Part shown: positions 52,304 to 61,880 of the stretch, in pieces
Layout of the letters: every line of letters begins with the position of its first letter
Numbering within the stretch: the stretch's first letter is position 1
DNA from: Isoptericola sp. BMS4
GTDB taxonomy: Bacteria; Actinomycetota; Actinomycetes; Actinomycetales; Cellulomonadaceae
Reading direction: 5' to 3'
DNA: 64,000 nucleotides
Assembly (NCBI RefSeq): GCF_011634835.1
Contig: NZ_SIRP01000001.1
Coordinates: forward strand, 2,659,411 to 2,723,410
Translations under genes and position numbers: made by a program
The notes under the pieces: model-generated
What the model saw: only the letters and a program-made list of their open reading frames with translations
Database searches by the model: none
Told to the model about the DNA's origin: nothing

Positions 52304-54756
52304 GGCCGCTCCTCCCCCGCGGTCAGCACCACGCGCGCCACCCGCACGACGTCCACCGCCGCGACGGCGATCCCGTCGGGCACGTCCCGCACGGACGGGT
52401 CGACCCAGACGCCGGTCGCCGCGCGCCAGGGCAGGAGCTCGAGCGTCAGGCCGTCACGGGCGACGTCGTCGCGGCACGGCGTGAGGTCGACGTCCCAGTC
52501 GCGGCCGTGCCAGAAGTGGTCGCTCACGACCTCGCCACCCACCAGCGCGCGGCCGACGTCGCCCGTCCACGCGACGCGCAGCAGCGCGCGGTCGACGCCG
52601 GTGACCGCGCCGGCGGGCACGTCCACGTGCACCCGGGCCGCGCCCGAGAAGTCGGTCGGCGCGCTCAGCCGGCCGACCGGTCCCCCTCGCGCGGGTTCCG
52701 GCGGGGCCGGGGCGTGCGGACGCAGGTCCGCCGCGACCCGGCGGCGCCCGGCAGCCGGGACCGACAGGGACCAGGACCGCCACCGCGTCCCCTGGCCGCG
52801 GGGTGCCACGCTCGCGCCGTCGTCGCCGCCCGTCACCGTGAGCGACGGAGGGGCGGGCAGCATCGACACCGTCACGGCCGGAGCCTCGGTGTGCACGACG
52901 AGCGCACCGTCGAGGGCGTGCACCGGGGCGTCGCAGAGCACCAGGCGCTCGCGGCCGCCCACGTCGAGGCGGTACAGCCGGTTCGCGGTCGCCTCGTCGA
53001 GCACCAGCACGTCGACCGCATCCTCGCCGCCCGGGCCGCTCAGGCCGACCACGGTGTCCGGCCCCGGGGCGCCGACCAGGTCGAGGACGGTCGCGCCGTC
53101 CTCGGCACGCGCCTCGACGGGCCCGCTCGCCACGACCTCGCCCCCGCCGTCACGCTCGACCACCAGCTCCACCGGCACACCGTCGGTCGCGACCAGCACG
53201 ACGAGCTCACGGCCGGCGCCCTCGGCGTCGTCGGCGTCGAGGCGCGTGAGCACCTGGGCCGTCGCGCTGCGCAGCGCCAGGCCGTCGGAGAGCGGGAACC
53301 GCAGCGGCCACGCGACGCTGACACCGGTCGGCAGGTCCACGGGGCGCGACGGGACGACGACGGTCGCGTCGTCCAGCCCGACCTCCACCTGCACGCCCGG
53401 CTGCGCCCGGAGCGGCCGCCGCGCGGGCTGGTAGGTGGTGAGGAAGAGGTAGCCGCGACGCCCGTCCGCGCGCACGGACCAGCGCAGCTCGGACGGGTCG
53501 TCGCTCCCGCCGCCCACCGTCGTCGTCATGGCCGCGAGGGCCGCGCCGTCCTGCCGCAGCCACAGGTGCTGGCGGCGCAGCAGGTGGTGGTGGTGGCGCA
53601 CCTGGCCGTGCTCGCCGACGGGCGCGCCGAAGTCGTAGCTGCGGGTGGGCACGTCGTTCGGGTACCCGGTGGCGTGCGACTCCTGCTCGGTGCCGTGCGG
53701 CCCGACGCGCTGGGTGCCGCCGGCGTACATGTAGTACCCCTGCCAGACGGACCCACTGCCGATCTTCGCGAGCGCGAGCGCGGCCACGTCGTCGGGCGTC
53801 ACGAGCGGCCGCCGGTGGTAGGCCACGTGCATCCCACCGCCGAGCTCGCACGTGGCGTACGGGAGGGCGTCGTCGTCGAGGTCCCGGGACGCGACCCCGG
53901 AGGCACCGTCGACCGTGAGCCCGTCCAGGGCCTCGCGCAGGTCCGCACCCACGGACAGGTCGTCGCGCACGGTGCTGTAGCGGAAGTGCACGGGCGCGAA
54001 CGCCGGCCACTCGGTGTCGGTCTCTTCCCAGAACCCGTCCGCGTACGCGCTGTACAGGGGCAGCAGGTTGTCCGGCACCTGCGCCCCGCCCCAGCCGGTG
54101 GCCGTCCAGACCGGGACCTGCAGGCCCAGCTCCTCGGCGATCGTGCGCAGCATGGCCAGGTGGTCCGGCTGGTCGTAGAGCTCGTTGTCCATCTGGGCGC
54201 CGATGACCGGACCGCCCTGGGCGTGCAGGAGCCCGTCGAGCTGGGCGATCGTCTGCCCGTAGAGCGCCCGCACCAGGTCGAGGTAGGCCGGGTCGTTCGT
54301 GCGGGTGGCGAGCCCGCGCTCGACGAGCCAGTCCGGGAACCCGCCGTAGCGCGCCTCGCCGTGCGCCCACGGCCCCATGCGCACGATCACGTCGAGGCCG
54401 TGCCGCGCCGCGAGCTCGACGAACGCCCGCAGGTCGAGGTCGCCGTCCCAGCGGAAGTCGCCGGGCGCGGGCGCGTGCGCCTGCCAGAGGACGTAGGTGG
54501 CCACCGTGTCCAGCCCGCCCGCGGACGCGTGTCCCAGCACCTCCGACCAGCGCCGCCGCGGGACGCGGGAGTAGTGCACCTCCCCGGTCACCGGGAACCA
54601 GGGGCAGCCCGCCCGCTCGAGGTACCGGCCGGTCACCGCCACGGCGTCCGGCGTGCCGGGCGGGTCGCCCAGGTCGAGCTGGTCGCGTGGCGGCGGGGCG
54701 GGGCGGGCGGCCCGCACGCGGTGCGTGAGGGGTGGGGTCGTGAGGGCGTCGGGCAT
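52294..54756 (-). CDS. Beta-galactosidase-like glycoside hydrolase, GH35 type
   Basis: 820 residues. The N-terminal barrel carries GEVHYSRVPRRRW, GPVIGAQMDNELYD with the predicted acid/base Glu192 (GH35 has QxENE; here QMDNE) and TCELGGGMH with the predicted nucleophile Glu303. Beta-sandwich domains occupy the rest. No signal peptide, so it acts in the cytoplasm. GGAGAG before ATG 54756. Probably removes beta-galactose from imported glycans. Second gene of the operon. Confidence 0.82.
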   Translation of the reverse strand: MPDALTTPPLTHRVRAARPAPPPRDQLDLGDPPGTPDAVAVTGRYLERAGCPWFPVTGEVHYSRVPRRRWSEVLGHASAGGLDTVATYVLWQAHAPAPGDFRWDGDLDLRAFVELAARHGLDVIVRMGPWAHGEARYGGFPDWLVERGLATRTNDPAYLDLVRALYGQTIAQLDGLLHAQGGPVIGAQMDNELYDQPDHLAMLRTIAEELGLQVPVWTATGWGGAQVPDNLLPLYSAYADGFWEETDTEWPAFAPVHFRYSTVRDDLSVGADLREALDGLTVDGASGVASRDLDDDALPYATCELGGGMHVAYHRRPLVTPDDVAALALAKIGSGSVWQGYYMYAGGTQRVGPHGTEQESHATGYPNDVPTRSYDFGAPVGEHGQVRHHHHLLRRQHLWLRQDGAALAAMTTTVGGGSDDPSELRWSVRADGRRGYLFLTTYQPARRPLRAQPGVQVEVGLDDATVVVPSRPVDLPTGVSVAWPLRFPLSDGLALRSATAQVLTRLDADDAEGAGRELVVLVATDGVPVELVVERDGGGEVVASGPVEARAEDGATVLDLVGAPGPDTVVGLSGPGGEDAVDVLVLDEATANRLYRLDVGGRERLVLCDAPVHALDGALVVHTEAPAVTVSMLPAPPSLTVTGGDDGASVAPRGQGTRWRSWSLSVPAAGRRRVAADLRPHAPAPPEPARGGPVGRLSAPTDFSGAARVHVDVPAGAVTGVDRALLRVAWTGDVGRALVGGEVVSDHFWHGRDWDVDLTPCRDDVARDGLTLELLPWRAATGVWVDPSVRDVPDGIAVAAVDVVRVARVVLTAGEERPWT

Positions 54757-54790
54757 CGTCTCTCTCCTTCGAGATCCGTGGACGGGGTGG

Positions 54791-57700
54791 TCAGGCCGGC
54801 GCGGTGGCGGCGGCGTGCCGGTCGAGGGCGGCGAGCTGGTCGCGCAGCGCGCGGACCCGGTCGTCGTGGTCCTGCTGGACGTCGTGGGTGAACAGCAGCA
54901 TCGTGGGCAGGGAGGTGGCGAAGTAGTCGACGGTCGCGCGGCGGCCGGCCTCCGCCTCGACGTACCGGGCGAGCCCGTGGCGCAGGTGCCGCGCCTCGTC
55001 GTCGCGCCCCAGCCGGCGCAGCGCGAGGACGGAGGCCGCCGTCCGCTCGGAGAACTCCTGGACGGCCATGCCCTCGAAGTCGCCCTGCTGCGCCGCGGCG
55101 GTGCGCCACGCGTCGCGCGCGTCGTCGGCCCGGGAGCCCGCGGCGAGCGCGTCGCCGAGCAGCAGGTGCAGGTCGGCGGTGTTGGCGAGCGGGTGCCGGG
55201 CCTCCCCGAGGGACTCGGGCGGGGCGAGCGCCGCCGCGGCGTGCTCGCGGGAGGTCGCGGCGTCGCCGTCGTCCAGGGCACGCCGGCCGAGGGCGAGGTG
55301 GGCGGCGTCCCAGGCGGCGAGCACGCGACCCTCGCCGCCCTCCCAGGGTTGGAAGGCCCGCCCCGTCAGGACGTCGAGCGCCTCGGCCGGGCGTCCGACG
55401 GCGGTCAGCAGCTCGGCGAGCTGGACGGACAGGTCGTCGCGGGCGGCGACGAGGTCGGGCCGCGCGACAAGCGGCGCGAGGCGGCGCTCCGGCGGGGTGC
55501 CGCGCCGCGCCTCCAGCTGGTCGGCCTCGTACAGCAGGCGGGCGTCGTCGGGGGCGAGCACCCGCGCCCGGGCGTACCAGGCGGCCGCCGCGTCCGCGTC
55601 ACCGGTCACGTTGTGGGTCGCGACGCCGAGGTTGCGCAGCACCACCGGGTCGGTCCCGTCGCCCGACGCCGCGACCTCCCAGGCGGCGATCGCGTCCTCG
55701 TGACGTCCCGCGGCGTACAGGCGGTGGCCCGCCAGCCCGGCGACGAGCGGGTCCCGGGGCCAGGCGTGGCGCAGCCGGGCCAGGGCGTCGTCGTCGGTGG
55801 CGGCCGGGAACGCCCAGTCCCGCGGGGCGCGGCGGGCCCGCTCGAGCGCGGCGGCCGCGGCCGCCGGGGCGCCGCGGGACAGCTCCAGGTCGGCGAGGTG
55901 CAGGAGCGCGAGGACCCGCACGTCGCGCTGCCCGCGCGGGGACGGTCGGGTCGCGACGTCCTCGAGCAGCCCGACGGCGGCCGCGGTCTCGCCGGCCGAC
56001 GCGTGCTCGAGCGCGACGTCGAGCGCCATGGTCGGGTCCGGCGTCGTGCCGGCGGTGGTGCCGCCGAGCCCGACGCGCGCGGCGAGGTCGCGCGCCCAGG
56101 CGTCGAGCGGGTCGACGGCCAGCGTCCCGCACACCAGGTCCCGGGCCTTCTCCGCATCGCCCGCCCGCAGCGCGCCGATCGCCGCGAGGTTGCGCCCCTG
56201 GACGTGCTCGGGGCTGCGGCGCAGCAGCGCGTCGAGCTGCTCCGCGGCGTCGGCGTCGCGCCCCTCGGCGAGGTCGAGCCGCGCCGTCGCGACGGCCGCC
56301 GCGTCCCGCCACGCCTGGTCCCACGACGCCGCGCCCAGCGCCTCGCGCGCCTCGGCCGTCCGCCCCTGGCGCGCGAGGACGACGCCCAGCCGGTAGTGCG
56401 CCTCGCCGTCGCGGGGGTTGGGGTTGCGCACCGTGAGGCGGGACGTCGCGGTGCGCAGCAGCCGCTCCGCCTCGTCGAGCCGGCCCTGGCGGGCCCGGCG
56501 GGCCGCGAGCGCCGTGGCGCACCGCGCGTCCCCGGGGTCGCGGCGCAGCGCCTCGACCCAGTACGGCTCGGGCGACCGTGTCGCGTGCCGGTACTGCTCC
56601 AGGTGCAGGCCGGTGACGTACAGCTCGTCCACGGAGGCGACGTCGCCCGGGGCGGGCGGCTCGGTCGCGGGGTCGGGCAGCGCCGCGGCAGGGTCCGGCG
56701 CGCGCCGGGGGCGCCACGTCACGAGGGTCGCACCGTCGTGCTCCACGACGAGCTCGTAGGCGGTGGGCTCGGCGCCCGCCGGGCCGGTCAGCTCGCGCAC
56801 CAGCGGGGCACCGGGCGCGAGATCGGCGCGGGCGTCGAGGAGCACCTGCTCGCCGGCGCGCAGCACGACCCGCGCCCCCGCGCGGGGGGACGTGACGGCG
56901 ACGCCGACGCGCACCGCCGTGCCCTCGACGTCCAGCCGCACCGCGGCGTCCCGCGTCGCCTGGTGCACCGGTCCGACGTCCTGGATCGGGTACCAGTACT
57001 GCGAGAACGCCGTCGTCTCCCCCGGGCGCAGGAACGCGAAGTCCGGTTGGTTGTCGGTGAAGACGCCCGCCATGAGCTCGACGTACGGGCCGTTCGTGTC
57101 GGTGAGGTGCCGGTCCCACGCCCGGCCGAACGGCGCGTTCCCCCAGGTCCACATCTTCTTGCCGGGCGAGATGCGGTGGTCCGCCCAGTGCACGAACCCG
57201 GCACCCGCGGCGTGGTCGTAGCCGCCGAAGAAGTCGTCCTGCGAGCCGAGGCACATGTACGACGTCGGCACGGGGATGTTGCGGTACCGGTCCAGGCGGT
57301 CGCCGTCGGGGCGGTCCGGGGTGCGCCGGGCCGGGTAGTCGACCCCGTAGTAGCGACCGGACGCCGCGGGAAAGGTCGTGACGGCGCGCTTGGCGTGGTC
57401 GGCGACGACCGTGACGTCGGTGGGGAAGAACGCCTGGTAGTCGTCGTGGACCGCCGCGGCCACGTTGGCCCACCACAGGAACGTCTGGACGTCGTCGGTG
57501 CGGTTGACGAGCCGGACCCGCAGCTCGACGAGCGCGCTGTCCGGGCGCAGCCGCACGCCGTGCATGCCCTGCATCCGCGCGAACGGATCATGGTCGGAGC
57601 ACCAGACCGTGACCGCGCCGTCGGCCTCGGTCTCGATCCAGGTCTCCGTCGGCAGGAACGTGGCCGGGCGGTGGTGCTGCGGCCAGTTGAGCTCCACGCC

Positions 57701-58093
57701 GCCCGAGACCCACGGGCCGAGCAGGCCGACGAGTGCCGGCTTGATGACGTCGTTGCGGTAGAAGAAGTCATAGCCGCGCGTGCGGTCCAGGCCCACGTGG
57801 ATGCGCCCGCCCAGCTCGGGCAGGACCATGAGCCGCACGTACGCGTTCTCCAGGTGGATCGCGTCCCAGTCCCGCGGCGCCTTGGTCGGCGCGACCCGGT
57901 CGACGAACGGCATCGGGTACACCGCACCCGACGACCCCTGGTAGACCCGCTGGTCCAGGTAGGCGGGGTACCGGTCCGGCTCGCCGATGTCGTAGGTGTC
58001 GATGGACACGGGCTCACGCCAGCCGCGCACCGCCCGGTCGGCGAGGCCGGCCGGTGCGGGCGGCAGGACGATCCGCGACTCATTCTCAGGCAT
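54791..58093 (-). CDS. DUF5107 protein with C-terminal TPR repeats
   Basis: 1100 residues. About 30-420 is DUF5107: RLMVLPELGGRIHVGLDRTR, GGVELNWPQHHRPATF, and GYDHAAGAGFVHWADHR, a beta-sandwich related to aldose-1-epimerase/galactose-mutarotase folds. From about 480 onward many tetratricopeptide-like helical pairs follow (EAHYRLGVVLARQGRTAEAR, and similar). No signal peptide or membrane helix. First gene of the operon, divergent from the AraC regulator. DUF5107-TPR proteins often travel with glycan-use loci; the function is not established, possibly carbohydrate binding with a scaffold role. Confidence 0.8.
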   Translation of the reverse strand: MPENESRIVLPPAPAGLADRAVRGWREPVSIDTYDIGEPDRYPAYLDQRVYQGSSGAVYPMPFVDRVAPTKAPRDWDAIHLENAYVRLMVLPELGGRIHVGLDRTRGYDFFYRNDVIKPALVGLLGPWVSGGVELNWPQHHRPATFLPTETWIETEADGAVTVWCSDHDPFARMQGMHGVRLRPDSALVELRVRLVNRTDDVQTFLWWANVAAAVHDDYQAFFPTDVTVVADHAKRAVTTFPAASGRYYGVDYPARRTPDRPDGDRLDRYRNIPVPTSYMCLGSQDDFFGGYDHAAGAGFVHWADHRISPGKKMWTWGNAPFGRAWDRHLTDTNGPYVELMAGVFTDNQPDFAFLRPGETTAFSQYWYPIQDVGPVHQATRDAAVRLDVEGTAVRVGVAVTSPRAGARVVLRAGEQVLLDARADLAPGAPLVRELTGPAGAEPTAYELVVEHDGATLVTWRPRRAPDPAAALPDPATEPPAPGDVASVDELYVTGLHLEQYRHATRSPEPYWVEALRRDPGDARCATALAARRARQGRLDEAERLLRTATSRLTVRNPNPRDGEAHYRLGVVLARQGRTAEAREALGAASWDQAWRDAAAVATARLDLAEGRDADAAEQLDALLRRSPEHVQGRNLAAIGALRAGDAEKARDLVCGTLAVDPLDAWARDLAARVGLGGTTAGTTPDPTMALDVALEHASAGETAAAVGLLEDVATRPSPRGQRDVRVLALLHLADLELSRGAPAAAAAALERARRAPRDWAFPAATDDDALARLRHAWPRDPLVAGLAGHRLYAAGRHEDAIAAWEVAASGDGTDPVVLRNLGVATHNVTGDADAAAAWYARARVLAPDDARLLYEADQLEARRGTPPERRLAPLVARPDLVAARDDLSVQLAELLTAVGRPAEALDVLTGRAFQPWEGGEGRVLAAWDAAHLALGRRALDDGDAATSREHAAAALAPPESLGEARHPLANTADLHLLLGDALAAGSRADDARDAWRTAAAQQGDFEGMAVQEFSERTAASVLALRRLGRDDEARHLRHGLARYVEAEAGRRATVDYFATSLPTMLLFTHDVQQDHDDRVRALRDQLAALDRHAAATAPA

Positions 58094-58148
58094 GACACGA
58101 ACGTAGGCCGCTTGACCGCGCGGGACGATAGGCGATTCCCTGAGGCAC

Positions 58149-59039
58149 ATGGACGAAACCACGGTCGACGTCGCCGCCGCGCTCCGGGACGGGTTCGCGG
58201 GCCAGCGCATGGTCGTCGTCCCCCGCCCGGCGGTCCGCGCGGCCCTGGAGCGGCCCGTGACGGGCCGCCTGGTCGTGACCGACGCCGGGTTCTTCCCGCA
58301 CGCCGCGCGGCACGGGAGGGCACGCCCGGGCGGCGCCCGGGAGCACGTCCTCCTCGTCTGCACCGACGGCGCCGGCTGGTGCCGCACCCCGGCCGGGCGG
58401 TTCGACGTCCGGCCGGGCGACGTCGTGCTCCTGCCGTCCGGCGCGCCGCACGAGTACGCCGCCACCGAGCGCGAACCCTGGACGCTCTGGTGGCTCCATG
58501 CGACAGGCCCGGACGCCGACGAGCTCGCCGGCGCCGCGCGGAGCGCCGCCGGCGGTCCCGTCACGCACCTGCGCGAGCCGGCGACGGTGGCCAGCCTCGT
58601 CTCGCAGGTCATCGACGCCCTCGACGAGGGCACGGCGGGCGGCCTGGTCCGGGCCGCGGGGGCCGCGTGGCACGCCCTCGCGCACGTCGTCGCGACGGGG
58701 CGCCGCTCCCCCGGTCCGGCACCTGACCCCGTGGAGCGCGCCGTCGAGCACCTGCGGGCCACGACGCCGCGGCGGACCGCGGTCCCCGCCCTCGCGGCGA
58801 TGGTCGGCCTCAGCCCGTCGCAGCTCGGCGCCCTGTTCCGCGCCCAGGTGGGCACGTCCCCGCTGCAGTACCAGACCCGGCTGCGCATGGCCCGCGCGCG
58901 CGAGCTCCTGGACGCCACCGACCTGCCCGTCGCCGCGGTCGCGACGACGTGCGGCTACGACGACCCGCTGTACTTCTCGCGCCAGTTCGCCCGCACGCAC
59001 GGGACGTCGCCCACTGCGTACCGGGCGCGGCCCACCTGA
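58149..59039 (+). CDS. AraC-family transcriptional regulator
   Basis: 296 residues. Cupin-like sensor (FDVRPGDVVLLPSGAPHEYA, about 87-106), then two HTHs: AVPALAAMVGLSPSQLGALF and LPVAAVATTCGYDDPLYFSR followed by GTSPTAYR. Divergent across 55 bp from the six-gene glycan operon, so it is the likely sugar-responsive activator of that operon. Confidence 0.9.
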   Translation: MDETTVDVAAALRDGFAGQRMVVVPRPAVRAALERPVTGRLVVTDAGFFPHAARHGRARPGGAREHVLLVCTDGAGWCRTPAGRFDVRPGDVVLLPSGAPHEYAATEREPWTLWWLHATGPDADELAGAARSAAGGPVTHLREPATVASLVSQVIDALDEGTAGGLVRAAGAAWHALAHVVATGRRSPGPAPDPVERAVEHLRATTPRRTAVPALAAMVGLSPSQLGALFRAQVGTSPLQYQTRLRMARARELLDATDLPVAAVATTCGYDDPLYFSRQFARTHGTSPTAYRARPT

Positions 59040-59076
59040 GCGACCTCCGGGACTCGGCCGGGCACCGGCTCGGTGA

Positions 59077-59617
59077 TCACGGCTCGCGCACCGCCCGCGC
59101 CGGTCCCGCGGCCACCTCCGGCTCGGCGCCGGGCGGCCGCTCGGCGCTCTCGCTGCGGAGCGTCTCCAGCAGCCGCAGCCAGACCTCGCTGATGGTGGGG
59201 TACGACGGCACGGCGTGCCAGAGGCGGTCGAGCGTGACCTCTCCGACGATCGCGACGGTCGCGGAGTGCAGCAGCTCGGCCACGTCCTGCCCGACGAAGG
59301 TCGCGCCGACGACGACGCGGCGCTCCGCGTCGATCACGAGCTTCGCGCGGCCTGTGTACCCCTCGGCGTGCATGCTCGCGCCCGCGACCTGGCCGATGTC
59401 GTGCTCCACGGTCCGCACGTCGACCCCGGCCTCCCGGGCCTGCGCCTCGGTGATTCCGAAGGCGGCGACCTCCGGGTCGGTGAATGCGACGCGCGGGACG
59501 GCGGCGCGGGCCTGGTACTTGCCCTGGTGGGTGAGCAGCGCGCGGCCGTTGGCGTCGCCGACCGCGTACAGCCAGTCGGTGCCCTCGACGAGCATCGTGT
59601 CGTCGACCTTCGTACAC
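59077..59617 (-). pseudogene. Pyridine-nucleotide-disulfide oxidoreductase, C-terminal fragment
   Basis: Only the last ~180 residues of a mercuric-reductase/dihydrolipoamide-dehydrogenase-like flavoprotein remain: VDDTMLVEGTDWLYAVGDAN (end of FAD domain), THQGKYQARA, VAFTDPEVAAFGITEAQARE and the dimer interface (AEGYTGRAKLVIDAERRVVV; HAVPSYPTISEVWLRLLE). The N-terminal FAD and NAD domains with the redox-active CxxxxC are missing. Homology stops at about 59617, next to another broken gene. Confidence 0.75.
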
Positions 59618-59659
59618 CGGCACAAGCGGCCCACGAGATCTCGGAGGAAGGCCTGAAGC

Positions 59660-60241
59660 ACGAGGCTCCTGGGGCTGCGCGAACCAGGTCCGGCCCCGCC
59701 ACCCGTGAGCGGATCCCCCAGGCCGCGAACGAGCTTTTCTACGCCGAAGGGATCCGTGCCACGAGCGTGGACGGCATCATCGCGCGGGTCGGCGAAGGTC
59801 ACGTTCTACCGCCATTTCCCCACCAAGAGCGACCTCGTCGTCGCCTACCTCACCCGGCAGGCGGAGGCCGAGCGCGCGTGGTTCTCCGCCACGCGCCGGG
59901 CGGGCGACGCGGCAGGTTCGTTGCGTGCGCTCGCCGAGGGCATCGGCGCGGCGAGCTGCAGCCCCGGGTTCCGCGGATGCGCGTTCATCAACGCTGCCGC
60001 CGAGCTCTCGGACCCGGACGACCCGGTGCGCACCGTCATCGACGAGCACCGGCAGTGGACGCTCGACGAGTTCGCCACGATCGCGGCGGACGCCGGAGCG
60101 CCCGACCCGGACGCCACCGCACGGCAGCTCATGCTCCTGCGCGACGGGGCGATGGTGATCGGCTACCTCGGCGACGCAGAGTCGGTCGCAGACACCCTCG
60201 ACGCGGCGTTCGGCTCGGCGCTCGCCGCCTCGGACCACTGA
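59660..60241 (+). pseudogene. TetR-family regulator, frameshifted in the HTH and without clear start
   Basis: The first frame reads RERIPQAANELFYAEGIRAT and SVDGIIARVGE, the TetR HTH start. About five bases are missing before the continuation VTFYRHFPTKSDLVVAYLTR in the next frame, which runs to a normal TetR ligand domain ending at 60241. The HTH turn is broken, and no start codon with ribosome-binding site is seen upstream. Confidence 0.75.
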
Positions 60242-60306
60242 CCCCCGACGACCTCGTCCTCACCACCGGCGAGAACCCGACCGCCCTGCCCCGTAGCATG
60301 CACGCC

Positions 60307-60726
60307 ATGAAGAAGTTTTCGGTGATTGCAGCACGTTCTCGGGTCGCACCCGAACACTTCCACGCACGCTGGTGCGACGTCGCGACGCATCCGGAGTGGG
60401 CGCCCGGCATGGAGTACGTCCGGCTCGACGGCCCGGTGCGCCCCGGCGCCCACGGGGTGATGAAGACCCGCGAGGGTGAGGAGACCCCGATGATGGTCAG
60501 CGACGTCGTCCCCGGGGTGGCGTTCCAGGACACCGTCTTCCTCGACGGCGGCTCCCTGACGGTCCGCCACGAGTCGCACCCCGACGGCACCGGCAGCCGG
60601 TTGGAGCTGCACCCCTCGATCGACGGGCCGCGTGAGGACGACCTCGCGGCAGAGATGGCCGGCCTGGAGGACGTGCTCGCCGCGGACCTCGCAAGCTTGA
60701 TCGCCCTGGTGGAACGCGAGCACTGA
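60307..60726 (+). CDS. SRPBCC-family (START-like) protein
   Basis: 139 residues. MKKFSVIAARSRVAPEHFHARWCDVATHPEW is the typical helix-grip start of polyketide-cyclase/SRPBCC proteins, followed by VRPGAHGVMKTREGEETPM and a C-terminal helix LEDVLAADLASLIALVE. Likely binds a hydrophobic ligand. ATG 60298 (MHAMKKF) is an alternative start. Follows the TetR pseudogene. Confidence 0.78.
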   Translation: MKKFSVIAARSRVAPEHFHARWCDVATHPEWAPGMEYVRLDGPVRPGAHGVMKTREGEETPMMVSDVVPGVAFQDTVFLDGGSLTVRHESHPDGTGSRLELHPSIDGPREDDLAAEMAGLEDVLAADLASLIALVEREH

Positions 60727-60772
60727 ACCGACCGAGGTCGGACCCCGGGGTCAGCGTCGCAAGGACGCAAGC

Positions 60773-60806
60773 GGCCCGGGACCGGCGTTTCCGCTGGTCC
60801 CGGGCC
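60773..60806. terminator. Bidirectional hairpin terminator
   Basis: Perfect 11-bp stem GGCCCGGGACC / GGTCCCGGGCC with a 12-base loop, between the SRPBCC stop (60726) and the convergent tRNA-Val 3' end (60817). Likely terminates both. Confidence 0.65.
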
Positions 60807-60816
60807 TCTCGCACGG

Positions 60817-60888
60817 TGGGCGATACTGGGTTCGAACCAGTGACCTCTTCGGTGTGAACGAAGCGCGCTACCACTGCGCCAATCGCCC
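60817..60888 (-). tRNA. tRNA-Val(CAC)
   Basis: 72 bases: acceptor GGGCGAT / ATCGCCC, anticodon CAC in CTTCGTTCACACCGAAG, T-arm ACTGG-TTCGAAC-CCAGT, discriminator A. It shows the intact ending that the tRNA-Val at 46929 has lost. Confidence 0.93.
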
Positions 60889-60973
60889 GGTGCGTGGACG
60901 ATATTAGCCACAGACCGGGCGCAGACTCAAACCGGGCACGCCAGCGGCGCGAGCCGCACCCGGACGGCGCCGG

Positions 60974-61840
60974 TCACGGGTCGAGGTGCTGGCGGCACCG
61001 CTCCTCGAACAGCTCGCGGGCGACGGACGAGATCTTGCCGACGGGCACCTCGGCGCCGTCGAGCCAGGTCACGGGCTGCACGTTGCGGCCCGAGGACGTG
61101 AGCACGAGCTGCGCCTCTCCCAGGGTCACCTCGTCGAGCACGTCGAACGGCAGCTCGTCGGGTTCGGCCTCGCGGACCGCCAGGCCCTCCTCCGCGCCCC
61201 ACTCGAGCAGGAGCGCGCGGGTGATGCCGGCGAGGCAGCCTGACGACAGCGGCGGGGTGACGAGCTCGCCGCCCCGCTCGACGAACACGTTCGAGCCGGT
61301 GCCCTCGCACAGCTGCCCGACGGTGTTGGGCAGGATCGACTCGTCGCCTCCCTTGGCGACGGCGTCGGCGAGCGCGACGACGTTCTCGGCGTACGAGGTC
61401 GTCTTCAGCCCGGCGACGGCGGAGCGCTCGTTGCGGGGCCAGGGTGAGCGGGCGGACCGCGACGTCGGCGCCATCGCGCCGTCCTGGGCGGCGACGACGA
61501 CGGTCTGGGCGCCCGGCACCCGGCCGGACCCGAGGGGGCCGGTCCCGGCGGTCACGGTGATCCGCAGACGCCCGTCGAACGGCCCGGCCTCGGCGACGGC
61601 AGCGTCCATGACGGCGACGACGCCGTCGCGGACCCGCTGCGCGTCGGGCGCCTCGAGGCCCAGCCCGAGGGCCGAGCGCTCCAGCCGCGCCAGGTGGCGG
61701 GTCAGGGCGAACACCTGCCCGCCGAAGACCGTGCACGTCTCGAAGACGCCGTCGCCCACGGTGATCCCGTGGTCCACCGCGCTCAGCGCTCCCTGACCTT
61801 GCTCGACCAGTCTGCCGTCGGCCCAGATCACCAGTGTCAT
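60974..61840 (-). CDS. pabC: Aminotransferase class IV, aminodeoxychorismate lyase-like
   Basis: 288-residue fold-type IV PLP protein. DHGITVGDGVFETCTVFGG at the N-terminus, PLP Lys146 in GLKTTSYAENV, and EGTGSNVFVERGGELVTPPL. In folate synthesis PabC releases pyruvate from aminodeoxychorismate to give 4-aminobenzoate. The nearby pabB-type gene (62510) on the same strand supports this. A branched-chain or D-amino-acid aminotransferase is the main alternative. Confidence 0.82.
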   Translation of the reverse strand: MTLVIWADGRLVEQGQGALSAVDHGITVGDGVFETCTVFGGQVFALTRHLARLERSALGLGLEAPDAQRVRDGVVAVMDAAVAEAGPFDGRLRITVTAGTGPLGSGRVPGAQTVVVAAQDGAMAPTSRSARSPWPRNERSAVAGLKTTSYAENVVALADAVAKGGDESILPNTVGQLCEGTGSNVFVERGGELVTPPLSSGCLAGITRALLLEWGAEEGLAVREAEPDELPFDVLDEVTLGEAQLVLTSSGRNVQPVTWLDGAEVPVGKISSVARELFEERCRQHLDP

Positions 61841-61880
61841 GGGCCCAGTGTGCCCGAGATCACGACGTCGTGGACGCCGC

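Noticed and set aside
54653..58726. A 1357-codon plus-strand frame opposite the GH35 and DUF5107 genes
   Set aside because: Antisense shadow in GC-rich DNA: composition is Arg/Gly/Val-rich and it covers several real genes on the other strand.
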